DNA of 64,000 nt from an uncultured Bacteroidota bacterium (GTDB taxonomy: Bacteria; Bacteroidota; Bacteroidia; Bacteroidales; P3), in assembly GCA_902784865.1 (NCBI GenBank), contig CACZWL010000002.1:1-64000 (forward strand), given 5' to 3'. Positions 44,332 through 54,024 of this stretch are shown here, in pieces; position 1 is the stretch's first letter, and the number at the start of each line of letters is the position of its first letter. The notes beneath the pieces are model-generated. The model made no database searches, had not been told where the DNA came from, and saw only the letters and a program-made list of their open reading frames with translations. A program made the position numbers and the translations under genes.

Positions 44332-45036
44332 TCAGGCGCGCTCGGGGTCGACCAGCGTGCCGTTCTCGCAGACGACGACCCTGGCGGGGAATTTGTCTAT
44401 CATCATGAAATCGTGGGTCGAGATGAGCATTGGGGTCCGGGTCTGGCGGTTGATGTCGATGAGGAGCTGCATGATTTCTGTCGACGTCATGGGGTCCAGG
44501 TTGCCGGTGGGCTCATCGGCCAGCAGCAGGGCGGGGTTGTTGATCAGCGCGCGGGCTATGCCCACCCGTTGTTGTTCACCTTCAGACAGTTGCATTGGCA
44601 TCGACTGCGCCTTGTCGGCTATGCCGACGGCCTGCAGCGTCTTGCCGATCTGGTTCTCTATCTCGTTGCGCTTCTTCCAGCCCGTGGCTTTGAGCACAAA
44701 CTCGAGGTTGGAGTAGACATTGCGGTCGGGCAGCAGGCGGAAATTCTGGAAGACGATTCCTATCTTCCTGCGTAGCAGGGGGATATGGCGGCGCTTGATG
44801 TTCACCACGTCCATGTCGCACACCGTGGCCACGCCGCTGTCGATGGGGTGGTCGGCATAGAGGCAGCGCAGCAGCGAGGTCTTGCCGGCTCCGCTTTTGC
44901 CTATCAGGTAGGCGAATTCGCCCTCCTTCAGGTCCAGGTTGACCCCCGTCAGCAGCGTCCCGCTGTCGTGGCTCACCGCGACGTTCTCGAGGTGTATAAT
45001 CGTCTTGTCTTCAGTGTTGTTGCTGTTGTTCTCCAT
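44332..45036 (-). CDS. FtsE-like ABC transporter ATPase
   Basis: The product (234 residues from the ATG at 45036) is a single nucleotide-binding domain with Walker A IGKSGAGKTSLLR, signature LSEGEQQRVGIARAL, Walker B LLLADEPTGNLD, and a switch histidine in STHDF. FtsE works with FtsX to control peptidoglycan hydrolases at division. No FtsX gene is adjacent, so the FtsE label rests on sequence resemblance only. The longer in-frame start at 45156 is rejected because a -7 box lies at 45064-45071. Confidence 0.85.
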   Translation of the reverse strand: MENNSNNTEDKTIIHLENVAVSHDSGTLLTGVNLDLKEGEFAYLIGKSGAGKTSLLRCLYADHPIDSGVATVCDMDVVNIKRRHIPLLRRKIGIVFQNFRLLPDRNVYSNLEFVLKATGWKKRNEIENQIGKTLQAVGIADKAQSMPMQLSEGEQQRVGIARALINNPALLLADEPTGNLDPMTSTEIMQLLIDINRQTRTPMLISTHDFMMIDKFPARVVVCENGTLVDPERA

Positions 45037-45063
45037 GTGCTTGCCTGTGTGTGTTATGCGATG

Positions 45064-45071
45064 CAAAGATA
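45064..45071 (-). promoter_or_regulatory. -7 box of the FtsE-like gene
   Basis: TATCTTTG on the minus strand, 28 nt before the ATG. The -33 box is unclear. Bases 45072-45307 upstream hold no gene. A CAGATACCTACCATAGACG motif there resembles the ACCTACCA repeats of the intergenic elements. Confidence 0.5.
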
Positions 45072-45307
45072 CTTGTGTTAACGCAACAAACGGGAATATA
45101 TTATATAGGGGGCAAAATAAAATAGGTGGTGGTGTCGCCCGGCAGATACCTACCATAGACGAAGCAAGGAAGAAGAGGGTGGTATTAAGGCGCTGGAAAA
45201 CAGCCTGTTGTAAAAGTGCAAAAATGGCCCTTTTCAGGATTTTTTTTCAAAAAAATTCATGGTGGTTTGCGGAGGGTATATCTGTGTGGTAATCATGCAG
45301 ATAGGCG

Positions 45308-46768
45308 CTATTTCCGCCAGAAGCGGGGGAGGAAGAGGATGATGACGGTCATGCACTCCAGCCGGCCGAGGATCATGAGCAGGGTGCACACCCACATGGC
45401 GGGGTGCGAGAAGGCTGCGTAGCTGCCGAAGCCGCCCGAGGCGCCCAGGCCGGGGCCGTAGCCCGTCAGGCAGCCCACCGACGCACCTATGGCCTCCGTC
45501 GGGCTTACTCCGCAGAGCATCAGCACCATGACGCCCAGCATCAGCGTGGCGCCGAAGACCATGAAGATGACCATCACGTTGTTGGTGATGTGTCCGCTCA
45601 CCGGTCGTCCGTTCAGCTTGACGGGGTCTACCGCGTTGGGGTGCAGGCGGTTGCGCAGTATGCCGCGGGCGTTGCGCCAGAGGATGAGCACGCGCATCAC
45701 CTTCAGTCCGCCCGAGGTGGAGCCTGCCATGCCGCCGCAGATGCCCAGCATCAGCAGCAGGAACACCGCAGGGGTCCACCACTGCGTGTAGTCGCCTATG
45801 ACAGAGCCCGTTGTGGTCAGCGCGCTGACGGTCTGCACCGTGCCCAGGCGCAGGGCGTCGTTCCAGCCGTAGCCCGTGTGGTAGTGCAGCGCCAGCACCA
45901 CGAATGCCGACGCCAGCAGGCAGATAATCAGGTAGAAGCGCAGCTGGTCCATCTTGTTCCTGACTAGCCTCCAGCGGAAGGTGAAGAGCATGAAGAGGAG
46001 GGTGAAGTTGACGCCGCTCAAGAGCATGGCGGCCGCCAGCAGGTACTGCTGCGTGTGGGAGAGCGAGGCGATGCTGTCGCTGTTGACCGAGAAGCCGCCT
46101 GAGGAGATGTTGGTGAAGGTGAGGTTGACGGCATCCCATATCTGCATGCCGCTGACTGCCAGCAGGATGATGAAGACGGCGGTCAGCGTCAGGTATACCG
46201 CCAGCGTGCGGCGCACGGTGACGGTGGTGCGGACGGAGGTCTTGCCCGTGTTGTCGGCGCCGGAGGCCTCGGCGGTGTAGAGCGAGTATTTGTTGATGCC
46301 CATCCGTGGCGACAGCGCCAGCACCAGCAGCACCACGCCGAAGCCGCCGAACCACTGCGTCATGGAGCGCCAGAGCAGCACCGATGCCGGTAGGGCGCCC
46401 ACGTCGGCAAATGCCGTTGCGCCGCATGAGGTTACGCCCGACATGGCCTCGAACCACGCCACCGTCACGCTCCGCGTGCTCCCCGTGGTCAGGAAGGGTA
46501 GGGTGGCGAAGAGCGACAGCACCAGCCACAGCACCGTCACCAGCAGGTAGGACATGCGGCGGTCGTGGATTTCCTTGTCGTTGCGGAACGTGTGCCACAG
46601 GGCGCCGCCCACCGCCAGGGTGGCGGCGGCGCAGGCTGCGATGCGCCAGAGGGTGCCGTCGGCGAAGTGTATGGCCGGCACCATGCAGAGCGCCATCAGG
46701 CTGCCCTCGGCCATCAGGATGACGCCCAGGAAGCGCAGCAGGGCTTTCCAGTCGGCAGCGTTTTTCAT
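45308..46768 (-). CDS. TrkH-family K+ channel subunit, paralogue 1
   Basis: This is the membrane pore of a Trk/Ktr potassium uptake system. The 486-residue product has about ten membrane helices and four selectivity loops that each keep the glycine (SGVTSCGATAF, NISSGGFSV, SALTTTGSV, LTGYGPGLG). The first loop has Ser-Cys in place of the usual Thr-Thr/Thr-Val. The start at 46768 overlaps the upstream trkH stop (ATGA) and was preferred over a long in-frame extension that only reads through that gene out of frame. Confidence 0.9.
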   Translation of the reverse strand: MKNAADWKALLRFLGVILMAEGSLMALCMVPAIHFADGTLWRIAACAAATLAVGGALWHTFRNDKEIHDRRMSYLLVTVLWLVLSLFATLPFLTTGSTRSVTVAWFEAMSGVTSCGATAFADVGALPASVLLWRSMTQWFGGFGVVLLVLALSPRMGINKYSLYTAEASGADNTGKTSVRTTVTVRRTLAVYLTLTAVFIILLAVSGMQIWDAVNLTFTNISSGGFSVNSDSIASLSHTQQYLLAAAMLLSGVNFTLLFMLFTFRWRLVRNKMDQLRFYLIICLLASAFVVLALHYHTGYGWNDALRLGTVQTVSALTTTGSVIGDYTQWWTPAVFLLLMLGICGGMAGSTSGGLKVMRVLILWRNARGILRNRLHPNAVDPVKLNGRPVSGHITNNVMVIFMVFGATLMLGVMVLMLCGVSPTEAIGASVGCLTGYGPGLGASGGFGSYAAFSHPAMWVCTLLMILGRLECMTVIILFLPRFWRK

Positions 46769-48228
46769 CGGCGGAGCCTCCAATATGAGGGTGAGACGAT
46801 GGCCAGGAGGGCGAATATTTCGAGTCGGCCGGCGAGCATGAGGGACATGAGCACCCACTTGGCGGCGGCGGGCAGGAGGGCGTAGTCGAGGCTGGCGCCC
46901 AGCGAGTTGATGAGGGGCGAGGGGCCGAGGTTCGATATGTTGGCCGCGGCGAGGCAGAAGGCGTCGGCGATGCCGCTGCCGCTCAGCGTCAGCAGGAAGG
47001 CACCGCCTATGATGAAGCATATATATAGGAATACGAAGCCGAAGATTTTGTTTACATACACGCCCGGCACCACCTGGCGGTCGATCTTCACGGTGAAGAC
47101 CACGTTGGGGTGCAGCATGCGGATGAGGTAGTTGCGGAGGTAGAGCAGCAGGGTCATCAGCCGTCGCAGCTTCAGGCCGCCGCCGGTGGAGCCGGCCATG
47201 GCGCCGCTCAGTATCAGCACGAATGTCACCACCGACACCCCGAAGGGCCACGCCGGTGGCGGCGTGGTGTAGAAGCCGCAGGTGCTGATGGTCGAGGCGA
47301 TGTGGAACAGCGAATAGCTTGCCGACGCCCCCCACGCGTTGCCTTTCAGCCCGAAGGCCACGGCGCAGCTGCCCGCAGCCAGCAGGAATACGGCGGCGTA
47401 GACCCAGAACTCGTGCGTGGCCTTCAGCTGGCGCCACTTGAGGGTGAACAGGTTGTAGAGCAGCGCCACGTTGACGCCGCTGAGGAACATGAAGACAGTG
47501 AGGATGGCGAGGGTGGGCTGGCTGTAGCCGCTCATGCCGAGGGGTGTGGTCATGAAGCCTCCGGTGCTCACGGTACTCAGGGCCAGGCATATAGAGTCCA
47601 GTATGCCGTTGCCGGCAGCTATCAGCAGCGCTATGAGCAGCACGGTCAGCAGTGTGTAGATCTGCCACATGCGGCTCACCGAGGTCGAGATGTGCGGGTG
47701 CAGCTTGCGTTGCTGCGTGCCGCTGAACTCGGCCGAGTAGAGCGTCAGCGCGCCGCGGTTGAGGCGCTTGAGCAGTGCCACTACGAAGAGTATAAGCCCC
47801 AGGCCGCCAATCCATTGCGTCATGGCGCGCCAGAGCAGTATGCCCTGCGGCACGGCCGTGGGGTCGGGGATGACCGAGGCCCCCGTCGTGGTGAAGCCCG
47901 AGAACGACTCGAAGGCGGCGTCGGTGAAGGAGTGCAGGGTGCCGGTGAAGAGGTAGGGCAGCGCCCCGCAGAGGGGCACCGCCATCCACACCATCGAGGT
48001 GATCCAGAAGCTCTCGCGCTCGTGCAGCTCGTAGTCGGCGCCGCGCCCTAGCACGCTGTGCAGCAGCCCTCCCACGGCAGCCATCGCCGCCGCCGCCAGG
48101 AGCAGCCCGACGTGCGCGCCGTCGCCGTAGTAGAGCGACACGCCCACCGGCACCGCCATGGCCGCAGCCATGATGAGCGTCAGCAGGCCCGTCAGCCTCG
48201 CCACCAGTCTATAGTTGAAACGTTGCAT
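46765..48228 (-). CDS. trkH: TrkH-family K+ channel subunit, paralogue 2
   Basis: The 487-residue membrane protein is the second TrkH of the tandem pair. Its filter loops are SGFTTTGASV, STVSTGGFMTT, TISTCGFYTT and ANISNLGPSP, closer to standard TrkH. It also has the conserved SGAMAGSTGGGLKLRR loop. It lies between trkA and paralogue 1. The start is directly after the trkA stop, so the three genes form one coupled unit. Confidence 0.93.
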   Translation of the reverse strand: MQRFNYRLVARLTGLLTLIMAAAMAVPVGVSLYYGDGAHVGLLLAAAAMAAVGGLLHSVLGRGADYELHERESFWITSMVWMAVPLCGALPYLFTGTLHSFTDAAFESFSGFTTTGASVIPDPTAVPQGILLWRAMTQWIGGLGLILFVVALLKRLNRGALTLYSAEFSGTQQRKLHPHISTSVSRMWQIYTLLTVLLIALLIAAGNGILDSICLALSTVSTGGFMTTPLGMSGYSQPTLAILTVFMFLSGVNVALLYNLFTLKWRQLKATHEFWVYAAVFLLAAGSCAVAFGLKGNAWGASASYSLFHIASTISTCGFYTTPPPAWPFGVSVVTFVLILSGAMAGSTGGGLKLRRLMTLLLYLRNYLIRMLHPNVVFTVKIDRQVVPGVYVNKIFGFVFLYICFIIGGAFLLTLSGSGIADAFCLAAANISNLGPSPLINSLGASLDYALLPAAAKWVLMSLMLAGRLEIFALLAIVSPSYWRLRR

Positions 48229-49569
48229 TTATCCAAACAGTCGTGCCATGGCGGCCATTGCCTTCGGCAGGGTGAAGACCACCACCTTGTCGCCGTGTTG
48301 CAGCTCCAGCTCTCGGCTGGGCAGTATCGTCTCGCGGCCGCGTATGATGCCGCCGATGGTGGCCCCGTAGGGTATCTCCAGCTCGCCGATGGGGCGCCGT
48401 GTGGCGGGGGCGTGCTTGCCCACCACCAGCTCGATCACCTCGGCATTGGTGCCGCTGAGCCACTTGCTGCTGACGGCGTCGCCCTTGACGATGAAGCGTG
48501 CTATGTAGCTGGCCGTGATGAGTTTCTTGTTGATGATGGTGTCGATGCCGATGTCCTGCGAGATGTCGATGAAGCCGGTGTTCTCCACCAGCGCTATCGT
48601 GCGCTTGACGCCCAGGCGCTTGGCGTGGAGGCAGGTCAGCACGTTGGTCTCGCTCGAGTCGGTGACGCCGATGAAGGCGTCGACGTTTTGAAGGCCTTCC
48701 TCCTTGAGGAGCTCGATGTCGGTGGCGTCGCCGTGGATGATGAGGGGGCTGTCGAGCTGCGCGCTGAGCTCCTCGGCGCGGCGACGGTTCTCCTCGATGA
48801 GGGTGATGCGCATGCGGTCCTGCAGCGTCATGGCGGCGTAGCGCCCGATGCGGCCGCCGCCGGCAATCATGATGTTGCGTATGCTGACGGCCTGTTTGCC
48901 GACCACGCGGTTGATGTTCTCCAACTGGTTGGCGCGGCCGATGATGTAGGCCAGGTCGCCGCCGCGGAAGACGGTGTCGCTGTGCGGTATGATGGTCTCG
49001 CCGCCGCGCAGCAGGGCCACCACGCGGGCCTGCAGGTCGGGGTAGTCGGCCGTGGCCTCGGGCACGCTGCGCCCCACCACCGGCGAGTTCTCCTCGAGCC
49101 TCACCACATACATCGTCAGCAGCCCGCCGCTGAAGTCGAAGAACTCTGTGGCGGCGCTGTTGTTCAGCAGGTTGGTGATCTCCTTGGCGGCGATGCGCTC
49201 GGGGCACACCATCTCGTCGACGCCCAGGTCGCGGAACATCTCGCGGTGCTTCGGCGACAGCAGCTCGGCGTTGGTGATGCGCGCCACCGTCCGCTTGGCT
49301 TTCAGCTTCTTGGCCAGGATGCAGGTGACGAGGTTGATGCTCTCGTCGTGGAGCACGGAGAGGAAGAGGTCGCAGTCGGCTACGTTGGCGTCTTCGAGCA
49401 CCTGCGGCGAGGTGCTGTCGCCGGCTATGGTCAGCAGGTCGGTCTCGCTCTCGAGGCGCTTCAGCAGCTCCGAGTGTGGGTCGACGACGGTGATGTTGTG
49501 GTCCAGTTCGGTGAGCGACTTGGCCAGGTGGACCCCCACCTCGCCGTCGCCGGCTATGATGATGTTCAT
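48229..49569 (-). CDS. trkA: Trk potassium uptake regulatory protein TrkA
   Basis: TrkA is the cytoplasmic NAD(H)/ATP-sensing gating ring bound to TrkH. The 446-residue product has two tandem RCK modules: NIIIAGDGEVGVHLAKSL (2-19) with a TrkA-C domain, then NIMIAGGGRIGRYAAMTL (about 221-238) with a second TrkA-C domain ending VVVFTLPKAM. The ATG at 49569 was taken rather than an in-frame ATG at 49608, since a -7 box TACTTTTG lies at 49598-49605 on the minus strand. Confidence 0.94.
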   Translation of the reverse strand: MNIIIAGDGEVGVHLAKSLTELDHNITVVDPHSELLKRLESETDLLTIAGDSTSPQVLEDANVADCDLFLSVLHDESINLVTCILAKKLKAKRTVARITNAELLSPKHREMFRDLGVDEMVCPERIAAKEITNLLNNSAATEFFDFSGGLLTMYVVRLEENSPVVGRSVPEATADYPDLQARVVALLRGGETIIPHSDTVFRGGDLAYIIGRANQLENINRVVGKQAVSIRNIMIAGGGRIGRYAAMTLQDRMRITLIEENRRRAEELSAQLDSPLIIHGDATDIELLKEEGLQNVDAFIGVTDSSETNVLTCLHAKRLGVKRTIALVENTGFIDISQDIGIDTIINKKLITASYIARFIVKGDAVSSKWLSGTNAEVIELVVGKHAPATRRPIGELEIPYGATIGGIIRGRETILPSRELELQHGDKVVVFTLPKAMAAMARLFG

Positions 49570-49597
49570 ATCGGTCTGTTGTCTTTTTTTCGCGCTG

Positions 49598-49605
49598 CAA
49601 AAGTA
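49598..49605 (-). promoter_or_regulatory. -7 box of the trkA-trkH-trkH unit
   Basis: TACTTTTG on the minus strand, 29 nt before the trkA ATG. No good -33 box. Confidence 0.5.
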
Positions 49606-49701
49606 CAAATTATTTTCCTATTGGCGGAAAAAATGTTCCCCACGAGACAGGAAATCTTCGTCGTGCTAGTGGGGCATCCTTTAGAACTCCCGTACTGGCG
49701 G

Positions 49702-51540
49702 CTACTTGTAGAACCGGTTCAGGCGGTGCAGGTATTCGCTTACAAGCTGGGGCGAGGGTTTGTAGTCTGGCTGCAGGTTGAGGTCGGGGTCGTATACTTT
49801 GACGTAGCCGTTGCCCTGTTTTTCGATGATGTGTCCGTCTTCGGTGACGAAGGCGTAGTTGAGGTCGTTGCCGGCGATGTGCCATCCGCGTGAGGCGCTG
49901 TCTGTCAGGAAGGTGCCCATGGAATAGTCGTCGGGCGGATTGTCGACACCCAGGGCCAGATGCATGAGCGTGGGCGCCACATCGTAGTGGGTGGTGCGGT
50001 GGGTGTAGGTGCGTGGCGAGGTGCCGGGCCGCGATATTATCAGGGGTACCTGTATCTGGTAGCGGCTGTAGTTGCCGGAGTGCCCCCAGTAGTTCTTGTG
50101 GTTCTCGTTGAATTCCTGCCCGTGGTCGCCCGTGACCAGCACTATGGTGTTGTCCAGCAGGCCTTTGGCGCGAAGGCTGTCGAGTACTATGCCGATGAGC
50201 GAGTCGACCTGATAGACGCAGTTACGGTAGAGGTTGAAGTAGGGTTCGGGGTCGGTGTTGTTGTTGAGGCGCGCGTAGTCGGCGTATTGCCATGCAGGGG
50301 CAAAGGGGGTGTTGCGTTCGGGAGGCAGGGCGATGGCGTGAGCCAGGTCGTAGAAGAGGAATGCGAAAAAGTGTCGCTCGCCGTGGGTGTCGAGGTCGGC
50401 AAGGAAGTTCCGTGTGATGTTGCAGTCGCGTTCGTAGGGGGTGTCGCCATCGGTGGTAGTGTTGATGAAATCCATGCCCTTGAAGAACATGCGGTCGAAG
50501 GGAGGGCTGCGGAAGTTGGCGGAAGGGTAGACCTGCATGTCGTAGCCCGCGTTCTGCATGCTGCTGACGAGCAGGGGCTTGAGGTTGGTATATTCAAAGC
50601 TCTTCCAGTAGTAGGACGACAGGCCGGTGAAGAGGCCGAAGATGCCGCCGCGTGTGCCGTTGCTGCTGCTGAGGTGGTTGGCGAAAAACTCCCCATCCTC
50701 TTTCAGCCGCCACAGGTTGGGCGTGCATTCTGCGGTCAGTGTGCGGAAGTTCCACGAGTCGATGGCTATCAGTACAATGTTGGGGTACCCAGCCGCCAGG
50801 CTGTCGGTGTGCAAAGGGTGCAGGGGATAGGCAATCCGGCCTTCGCTTTCCTCTATCTTCATCGTGGCAAGTTCATCGCGGTCTATTATGCCCCATTTGT
50901 CGAGCTGTGAATTCATGCTCAATGGGAAATAGTAGGGGAGGAATGTGTCGCTCTCGAGGATGGAGGGGTGGAGTGTCGCGGCGCCGTAGACGTGCATCCC
51001 TTGCGACAGCAGCAGTAGGGCTACCCATGTGGTGCCGACCTCCAGGCAGAAACGGCGGCGGTGCCTTATCTTCGGGGCCAGCCACCGCGTCGCGCGCCAT
51101 AGAATCACCACGGCAAGCACCGCCCCCGCCACTATCAGCGCTGCGGTGACATACATCCAGAAGGAGAGGACGAAGATGTCGCCTGCCCCTTCAGAAAAGA
51201 GCATGTCCAGGACGAAACCGTTGATGTGGAAACGGTAGATCTGGAAGACGAAACGGTTCACTACCGCCACTAGGATGATGGCGGTGTAGAGGGCGGCAAG
51301 GATGGGGATTGAGTATTTGTTGCGTACGCCGCAGAGCGCCAGGGGCAGCCATACAACCACAAACGGTATCAGGGCAATCAGCCCCCCATGCGTCATCGAT
51401 GAGACGAAGAGGTAGGCCCATCCGGCGAAGTCCATGAACGAGGTGTCGCCGGCTCCGAAGATATATGAAAACAGCAGGAACCCCAGCAAGCCTGCGGTCA
51501 GCGTTGCGAAGAGGGTTCCTGTGAGTATGCGGTTCTTCAT
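49702..51540 (-). CDS. YejM-like sulfatase-superfamily membrane protein
   Basis: The 612-residue product has five N-terminal membrane helices and a periplasmic alkaline-phosphatase-fold domain from about residue 250 (NIVLIAIDSWNFRTLTAECT, SSSNGTRGGIFGLFTG, LVTGDHGQEFNENHKNYWGH). This is the layout of DUF3413/YejM (PbgA) proteins, which in enterobacteria sense and control lipopolysaccharide, and of related phosphotransferases. Metal-site residues and a candidate Thr nucleophile are present, so it may be enzymatic. It starts 4 nt after the acyl-CoA dehydrogenase stop, so both are likely co-transcribed. Confidence 0.88.
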   Translation of the reverse strand: MKNRILTGTLFATLTAGLLGFLLFSYIFGAGDTSFMDFAGWAYLFVSSMTHGGLIALIPFVVVWLPLALCGVRNKYSIPILAALYTAIILVAVVNRFVFQIYRFHINGFVLDMLFSEGAGDIFVLSFWMYVTAALIVAGAVLAVVILWRATRWLAPKIRHRRRFCLEVGTTWVALLLLSQGMHVYGAATLHPSILESDTFLPYYFPLSMNSQLDKWGIIDRDELATMKIEESEGRIAYPLHPLHTDSLAAGYPNIVLIAIDSWNFRTLTAECTPNLWRLKEDGEFFANHLSSSNGTRGGIFGLFTGLSSYYWKSFEYTNLKPLLVSSMQNAGYDMQVYPSANFRSPPFDRMFFKGMDFINTTTDGDTPYERDCNITRNFLADLDTHGERHFFAFLFYDLAHAIALPPERNTPFAPAWQYADYARLNNNTDPEPYFNLYRNCVYQVDSLIGIVLDSLRAKGLLDNTIVLVTGDHGQEFNENHKNYWGHSGNYSRYQIQVPLIISRPGTSPRTYTHRTTHYDVAPTLMHLALGVDNPPDDYSMGTFLTDSASRGWHIAGNDLNYAFVTEDGHIIEKQGNGYVKVYDPDLNLQPDYKPSPQLVSEYLHRLNRFYK

Positions 51541-51544
51541 TGTC

Positions 51545-53257
51545 TTACTCTGCGCGGAAGGCGGCGAGGTCGGCCTCGGTGAAGTGCATCACGTAGTAGG
51601 CCTTGGCGCAGACGTTCTCTTCGGCCATGCGGACGTAGACGTTGGCGCTGTCGGTGAAGAGTTCGGGGGCGCGGCTGGCGTCGTCGATGATGAGCAGCGA
51701 CATGATGATCTCGCAGGTCATGTCGTAGAGGCGGCGCGCAAGGAAGTCGTGCAGCTCCTGGTTGCCGGCGTCGTTGACGTACTTCACGGCCTGCTCGTAG
51801 AGGTCCACCAGCTTGGCCACGCGCTCCTTGAGGGGCTGCATGGCGGCGGAGACATCCTTGGCCAGCATGTCGCGCATCACCTGCAGGTAGGTGCCGTTGG
51901 TGACGTAGCGGATGGCCGCCACGACCTGCAGCTGCGTCGTGCCTTCGTATATGCTGAAGATACGTGCGTCGCGGTAGAGGCGCTGGCACTTGTATTCCAT
52001 GATGAAGCCGCTGCCGCCGTGGATGCTGATGGCATCGTAGGCGTTCTGGTTGGCGTACTCGCTGTTCATGCCCTTGGCGATGGGGGTGAAGGCGTCGGCC
52101 AGGCGGTTGTACGTCTTCATCTCGGCGCGCTCCTCGGGCGTCAGCTTGCGGTCGCGGGCGATGTCCTCGAGGCATTTGTAGAGGTCCACGTAGCGGGCGG
52201 TCTGGTAGAGCAGCGAGCGGCCCGCGTCGAGCTTGGCTTTCATGCGGCTGAGCATGTCGTAGACGGCGGGGAACTCGATGATCTTCTGTCCGAACTGGGC
52301 GCGTTCGCGGGCGTAGGCCAGGCCCTCGTTGTAGGCTTCCTGGCTGAGGCCGACGCTCTGGGCGGCGATGCCTAGGCGGGCGCCGTTCATCAGGGCCATG
52401 ACGTATTTGATGAGGCCCATCTTGCGGTCGCCGCAGAGTTCGGCCTTGGCGTTCTTGTAGGTCAGCTCGCAGGTGGGCGAGCCGTGGATGCCGAGCTTGT
52501 GCTCGATGTGGCGCACGTCGACGCCGCCGTTGCGCTTGTCGTAGATGAACATCGACAGGCCGCGGCCGTCCTTGGTGCCCTCCTCGCTGCGGGCCAGCAC
52601 GAGGTGGATGTCCGAGTCGCCGTTGGTGATGAAGCGTTTCACGCCGTTCAGGCGCCAGCACTGCTCCTTCTCGTCGTAGGTGGCCTTCAGCATGACGCGC
52701 TGCAGGTCGCTGCCGGCGTCGGGCTCGGTGAGGTCCATGCTCATCGTCTCGCCGGCGCAGATGCGGGGGATGTACTTCTGGCGCTGCTCCTCGGAACCGA
52801 ACTCGTAAAGGGTGTCGATGCAGCTCTGCAGGCTCCAGATGTTCTGGAAACCGGCGTCGGCGGCAGCCACCAGTTCGCTGGCCATGCTGAACACCACGTT
52901 GGGCAGGTTCAGTCCGCCGTAGCGGCGCGGCATGCTGACGCCGTAGAGGCCGGCCAGACGCGTCTGCTCGATGTTCTCCACGGTCTTCGAGGCATAGATC
53001 ATGCGGCCGTTCTCGAGGTGCGGACCCTCGAGGTCGACGCTCTCGGAGTTCACGGCCAGGGTGTTGGCCGCCACGTCGCCCGTAATCTCAAGCACGCGGC
53101 GGTAGTTCTCCATCGCGTCCTCGAAGTCCACGGGGGCATAGTCGATGCCCTTCTGGGCGTCCTCGTAATTCTTTTCTCTCAAATCGACGAGATGCTTCAT
53201 CTCGGGATGTCCCAGATGGAACGCAATCTCGGGGTGGTCGGTATAGTAATTTGCCAT
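51545..53257 (-). CDS. Acyl-CoA dehydrogenase
   Basis: This flavoenzyme oxidises acyl-CoA to enoyl-CoA. The 570-residue product has the family blocks FGSEEQRQKYIPRICAGE, MDLTEPDAGSDLQRV (FAD/substrate binding), ISIHGGSGFIMEYKCQRLYR and ARIFSIYEGTTQLQ with the catalytic glutamate, plus an extra C-terminal domain. That is the size and layout of Bacteroidota acyl-CoA dehydrogenases with a C-terminal extension. The ATG at 53257 gives the natural start (MANYYTDHPEIAFHLGH). A readable in-frame extension upstream is only a shadow of the DUF6266 gene. No electron-transfer flavoprotein gene is adjacent. Confidence 0.93.
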   Translation of the reverse strand: MANYYTDHPEIAFHLGHPEMKHLVDLREKNYEDAQKGIDYAPVDFEDAMENYRRVLEITGDVAANTLAVNSESVDLEGPHLENGRMIYASKTVENIEQTRLAGLYGVSMPRRYGGLNLPNVVFSMASELVAAADAGFQNIWSLQSCIDTLYEFGSEEQRQKYIPRICAGETMSMDLTEPDAGSDLQRVMLKATYDEKEQCWRLNGVKRFITNGDSDIHLVLARSEEGTKDGRGLSMFIYDKRNGGVDVRHIEHKLGIHGSPTCELTYKNAKAELCGDRKMGLIKYVMALMNGARLGIAAQSVGLSQEAYNEGLAYARERAQFGQKIIEFPAVYDMLSRMKAKLDAGRSLLYQTARYVDLYKCLEDIARDRKLTPEERAEMKTYNRLADAFTPIAKGMNSEYANQNAYDAISIHGGSGFIMEYKCQRLYRDARIFSIYEGTTQLQVVAAIRYVTNGTYLQVMRDMLAKDVSAAMQPLKERVAKLVDLYEQAVKYVNDAGNQELHDFLARRLYDMTCEIIMSLLIIDDASRAPELFTDSANVYVRMAEENVCAKAYYVMHFTEADLAAFRAE

Positions 53258-53340
53258 ATTCGTTGTTTGTTTTATAATGCTCCTTAACGCAGCTTTTGAG
53301 TTAATATTGTATCGGGCGCAATATTTTTTGTCCAGCGGCA

Positions 53341-54024
53341 TCAGGCGCCCGCCGGCAGCGGCACGTGGCGGCTGTCCGACGTCCGCCCCGCGCGGTTGCG
53401 GAAGAAAATGTAGAGGTGAAGCCCGCTGAGGCCCCTCTGCGGCGCGCCCTCGTCGCCCTCCACGGCCTCGAGCCACGCGGCCGGGACCTCCACCGCAACC
53501 ACGCCGCCCTCGCGCAGCGCAGGCTCCGACAACACCCCCTCGCCCTCGCCGGCATGGAACGCATACAGGTAGCACTCGTCGTCGAGGGCGGCGTTGGAAG
53601 CATACAACCCGTTGTCGAACCTCACCGTCACCCGGCCTGCCGACCCCTCGTCCACGCCCCGCTCCACGCCGACCGAGAGCACCTCGGCATCGCACAACGG
53701 GCCGCGGCTCAGCACGATACGCGGATAGTCGACCTCGCCCTCCGCCGTGAAACAGTCCTTGTTCAGCCTGCGGAAATCCATATACGTCCGCAGCTTGGCC
53801 CGCCTCGCATGGTAGCGCAGCCCCACAGTGTGCGCCTCCGTCATGCACGACGACAGACGCACGATGGCCAGAAAACGCCCCTTGTGCGCCTGCTGCGCCT
53901 CCGTGTTCGGGTAGCGCACCTTCTTCGGACAGCTGCGCACCACCTGCTTCTTGGTCACAGGGTCGATGCTATAAATCTTGTCTCCGATCCTCCCGCTTAG
54001 CAAATCGCCTATCTGAATAGCCAT
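53341..54024 (-). CDS. DUF6266 family protein
   Basis: The 227-residue product begins with the family signature GDLLSGRIGDKIYSIDP...VVRSCPKKVRYPNTEAQQAHKG and has no signal peptide or membrane helix. DUF6266 proteins are frequent in Bacteroidota, sometimes in multiple copies, and their function is unknown. The C-terminal half is beta-rich (CYLYAFHAGEGEGVLSEPAL, LHLYIFFRNRAG). Its promoter is about 300 bp upstream, leaving a long untranslated leader with no recognised regulatory element. Confidence 0.85.
   Translation of the reverse strand: MAIQIGDLLSGRIGDKIYSIDPVTKKQVVRSCPKKVRYPNTEAQQAHKGRFLAIVRLSSCMTEAHTVGLRYHARRAKLRTYMDFRRLNKDCFTAEGEVDYPRIVLSRGPLCDAEVLSVGVERGVDEGSAGRVTVRFDNGLYASNAALDDECYLYAFHAGEGEGVLSEPALREGGVVAVEVPAAWLEAVEGDEGAPQRGLSGLHLYIFFRNRAGRTSDSRHVPLPAGA

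Noticed and set aside
45308-47989. 893-codon single protein covering both trkH genes
   Set aside because: The upstream half is an out-of-frame reading of the second trkH; the true start at 46768 overlaps the preceding stop.
51545-53848. 767-codon extension of the acyl-CoA dehydrogenase
   Set aside because: The extra N-terminus is a shadow of the DUF6266 gene; the ATG at 53257 gives the family-like start.
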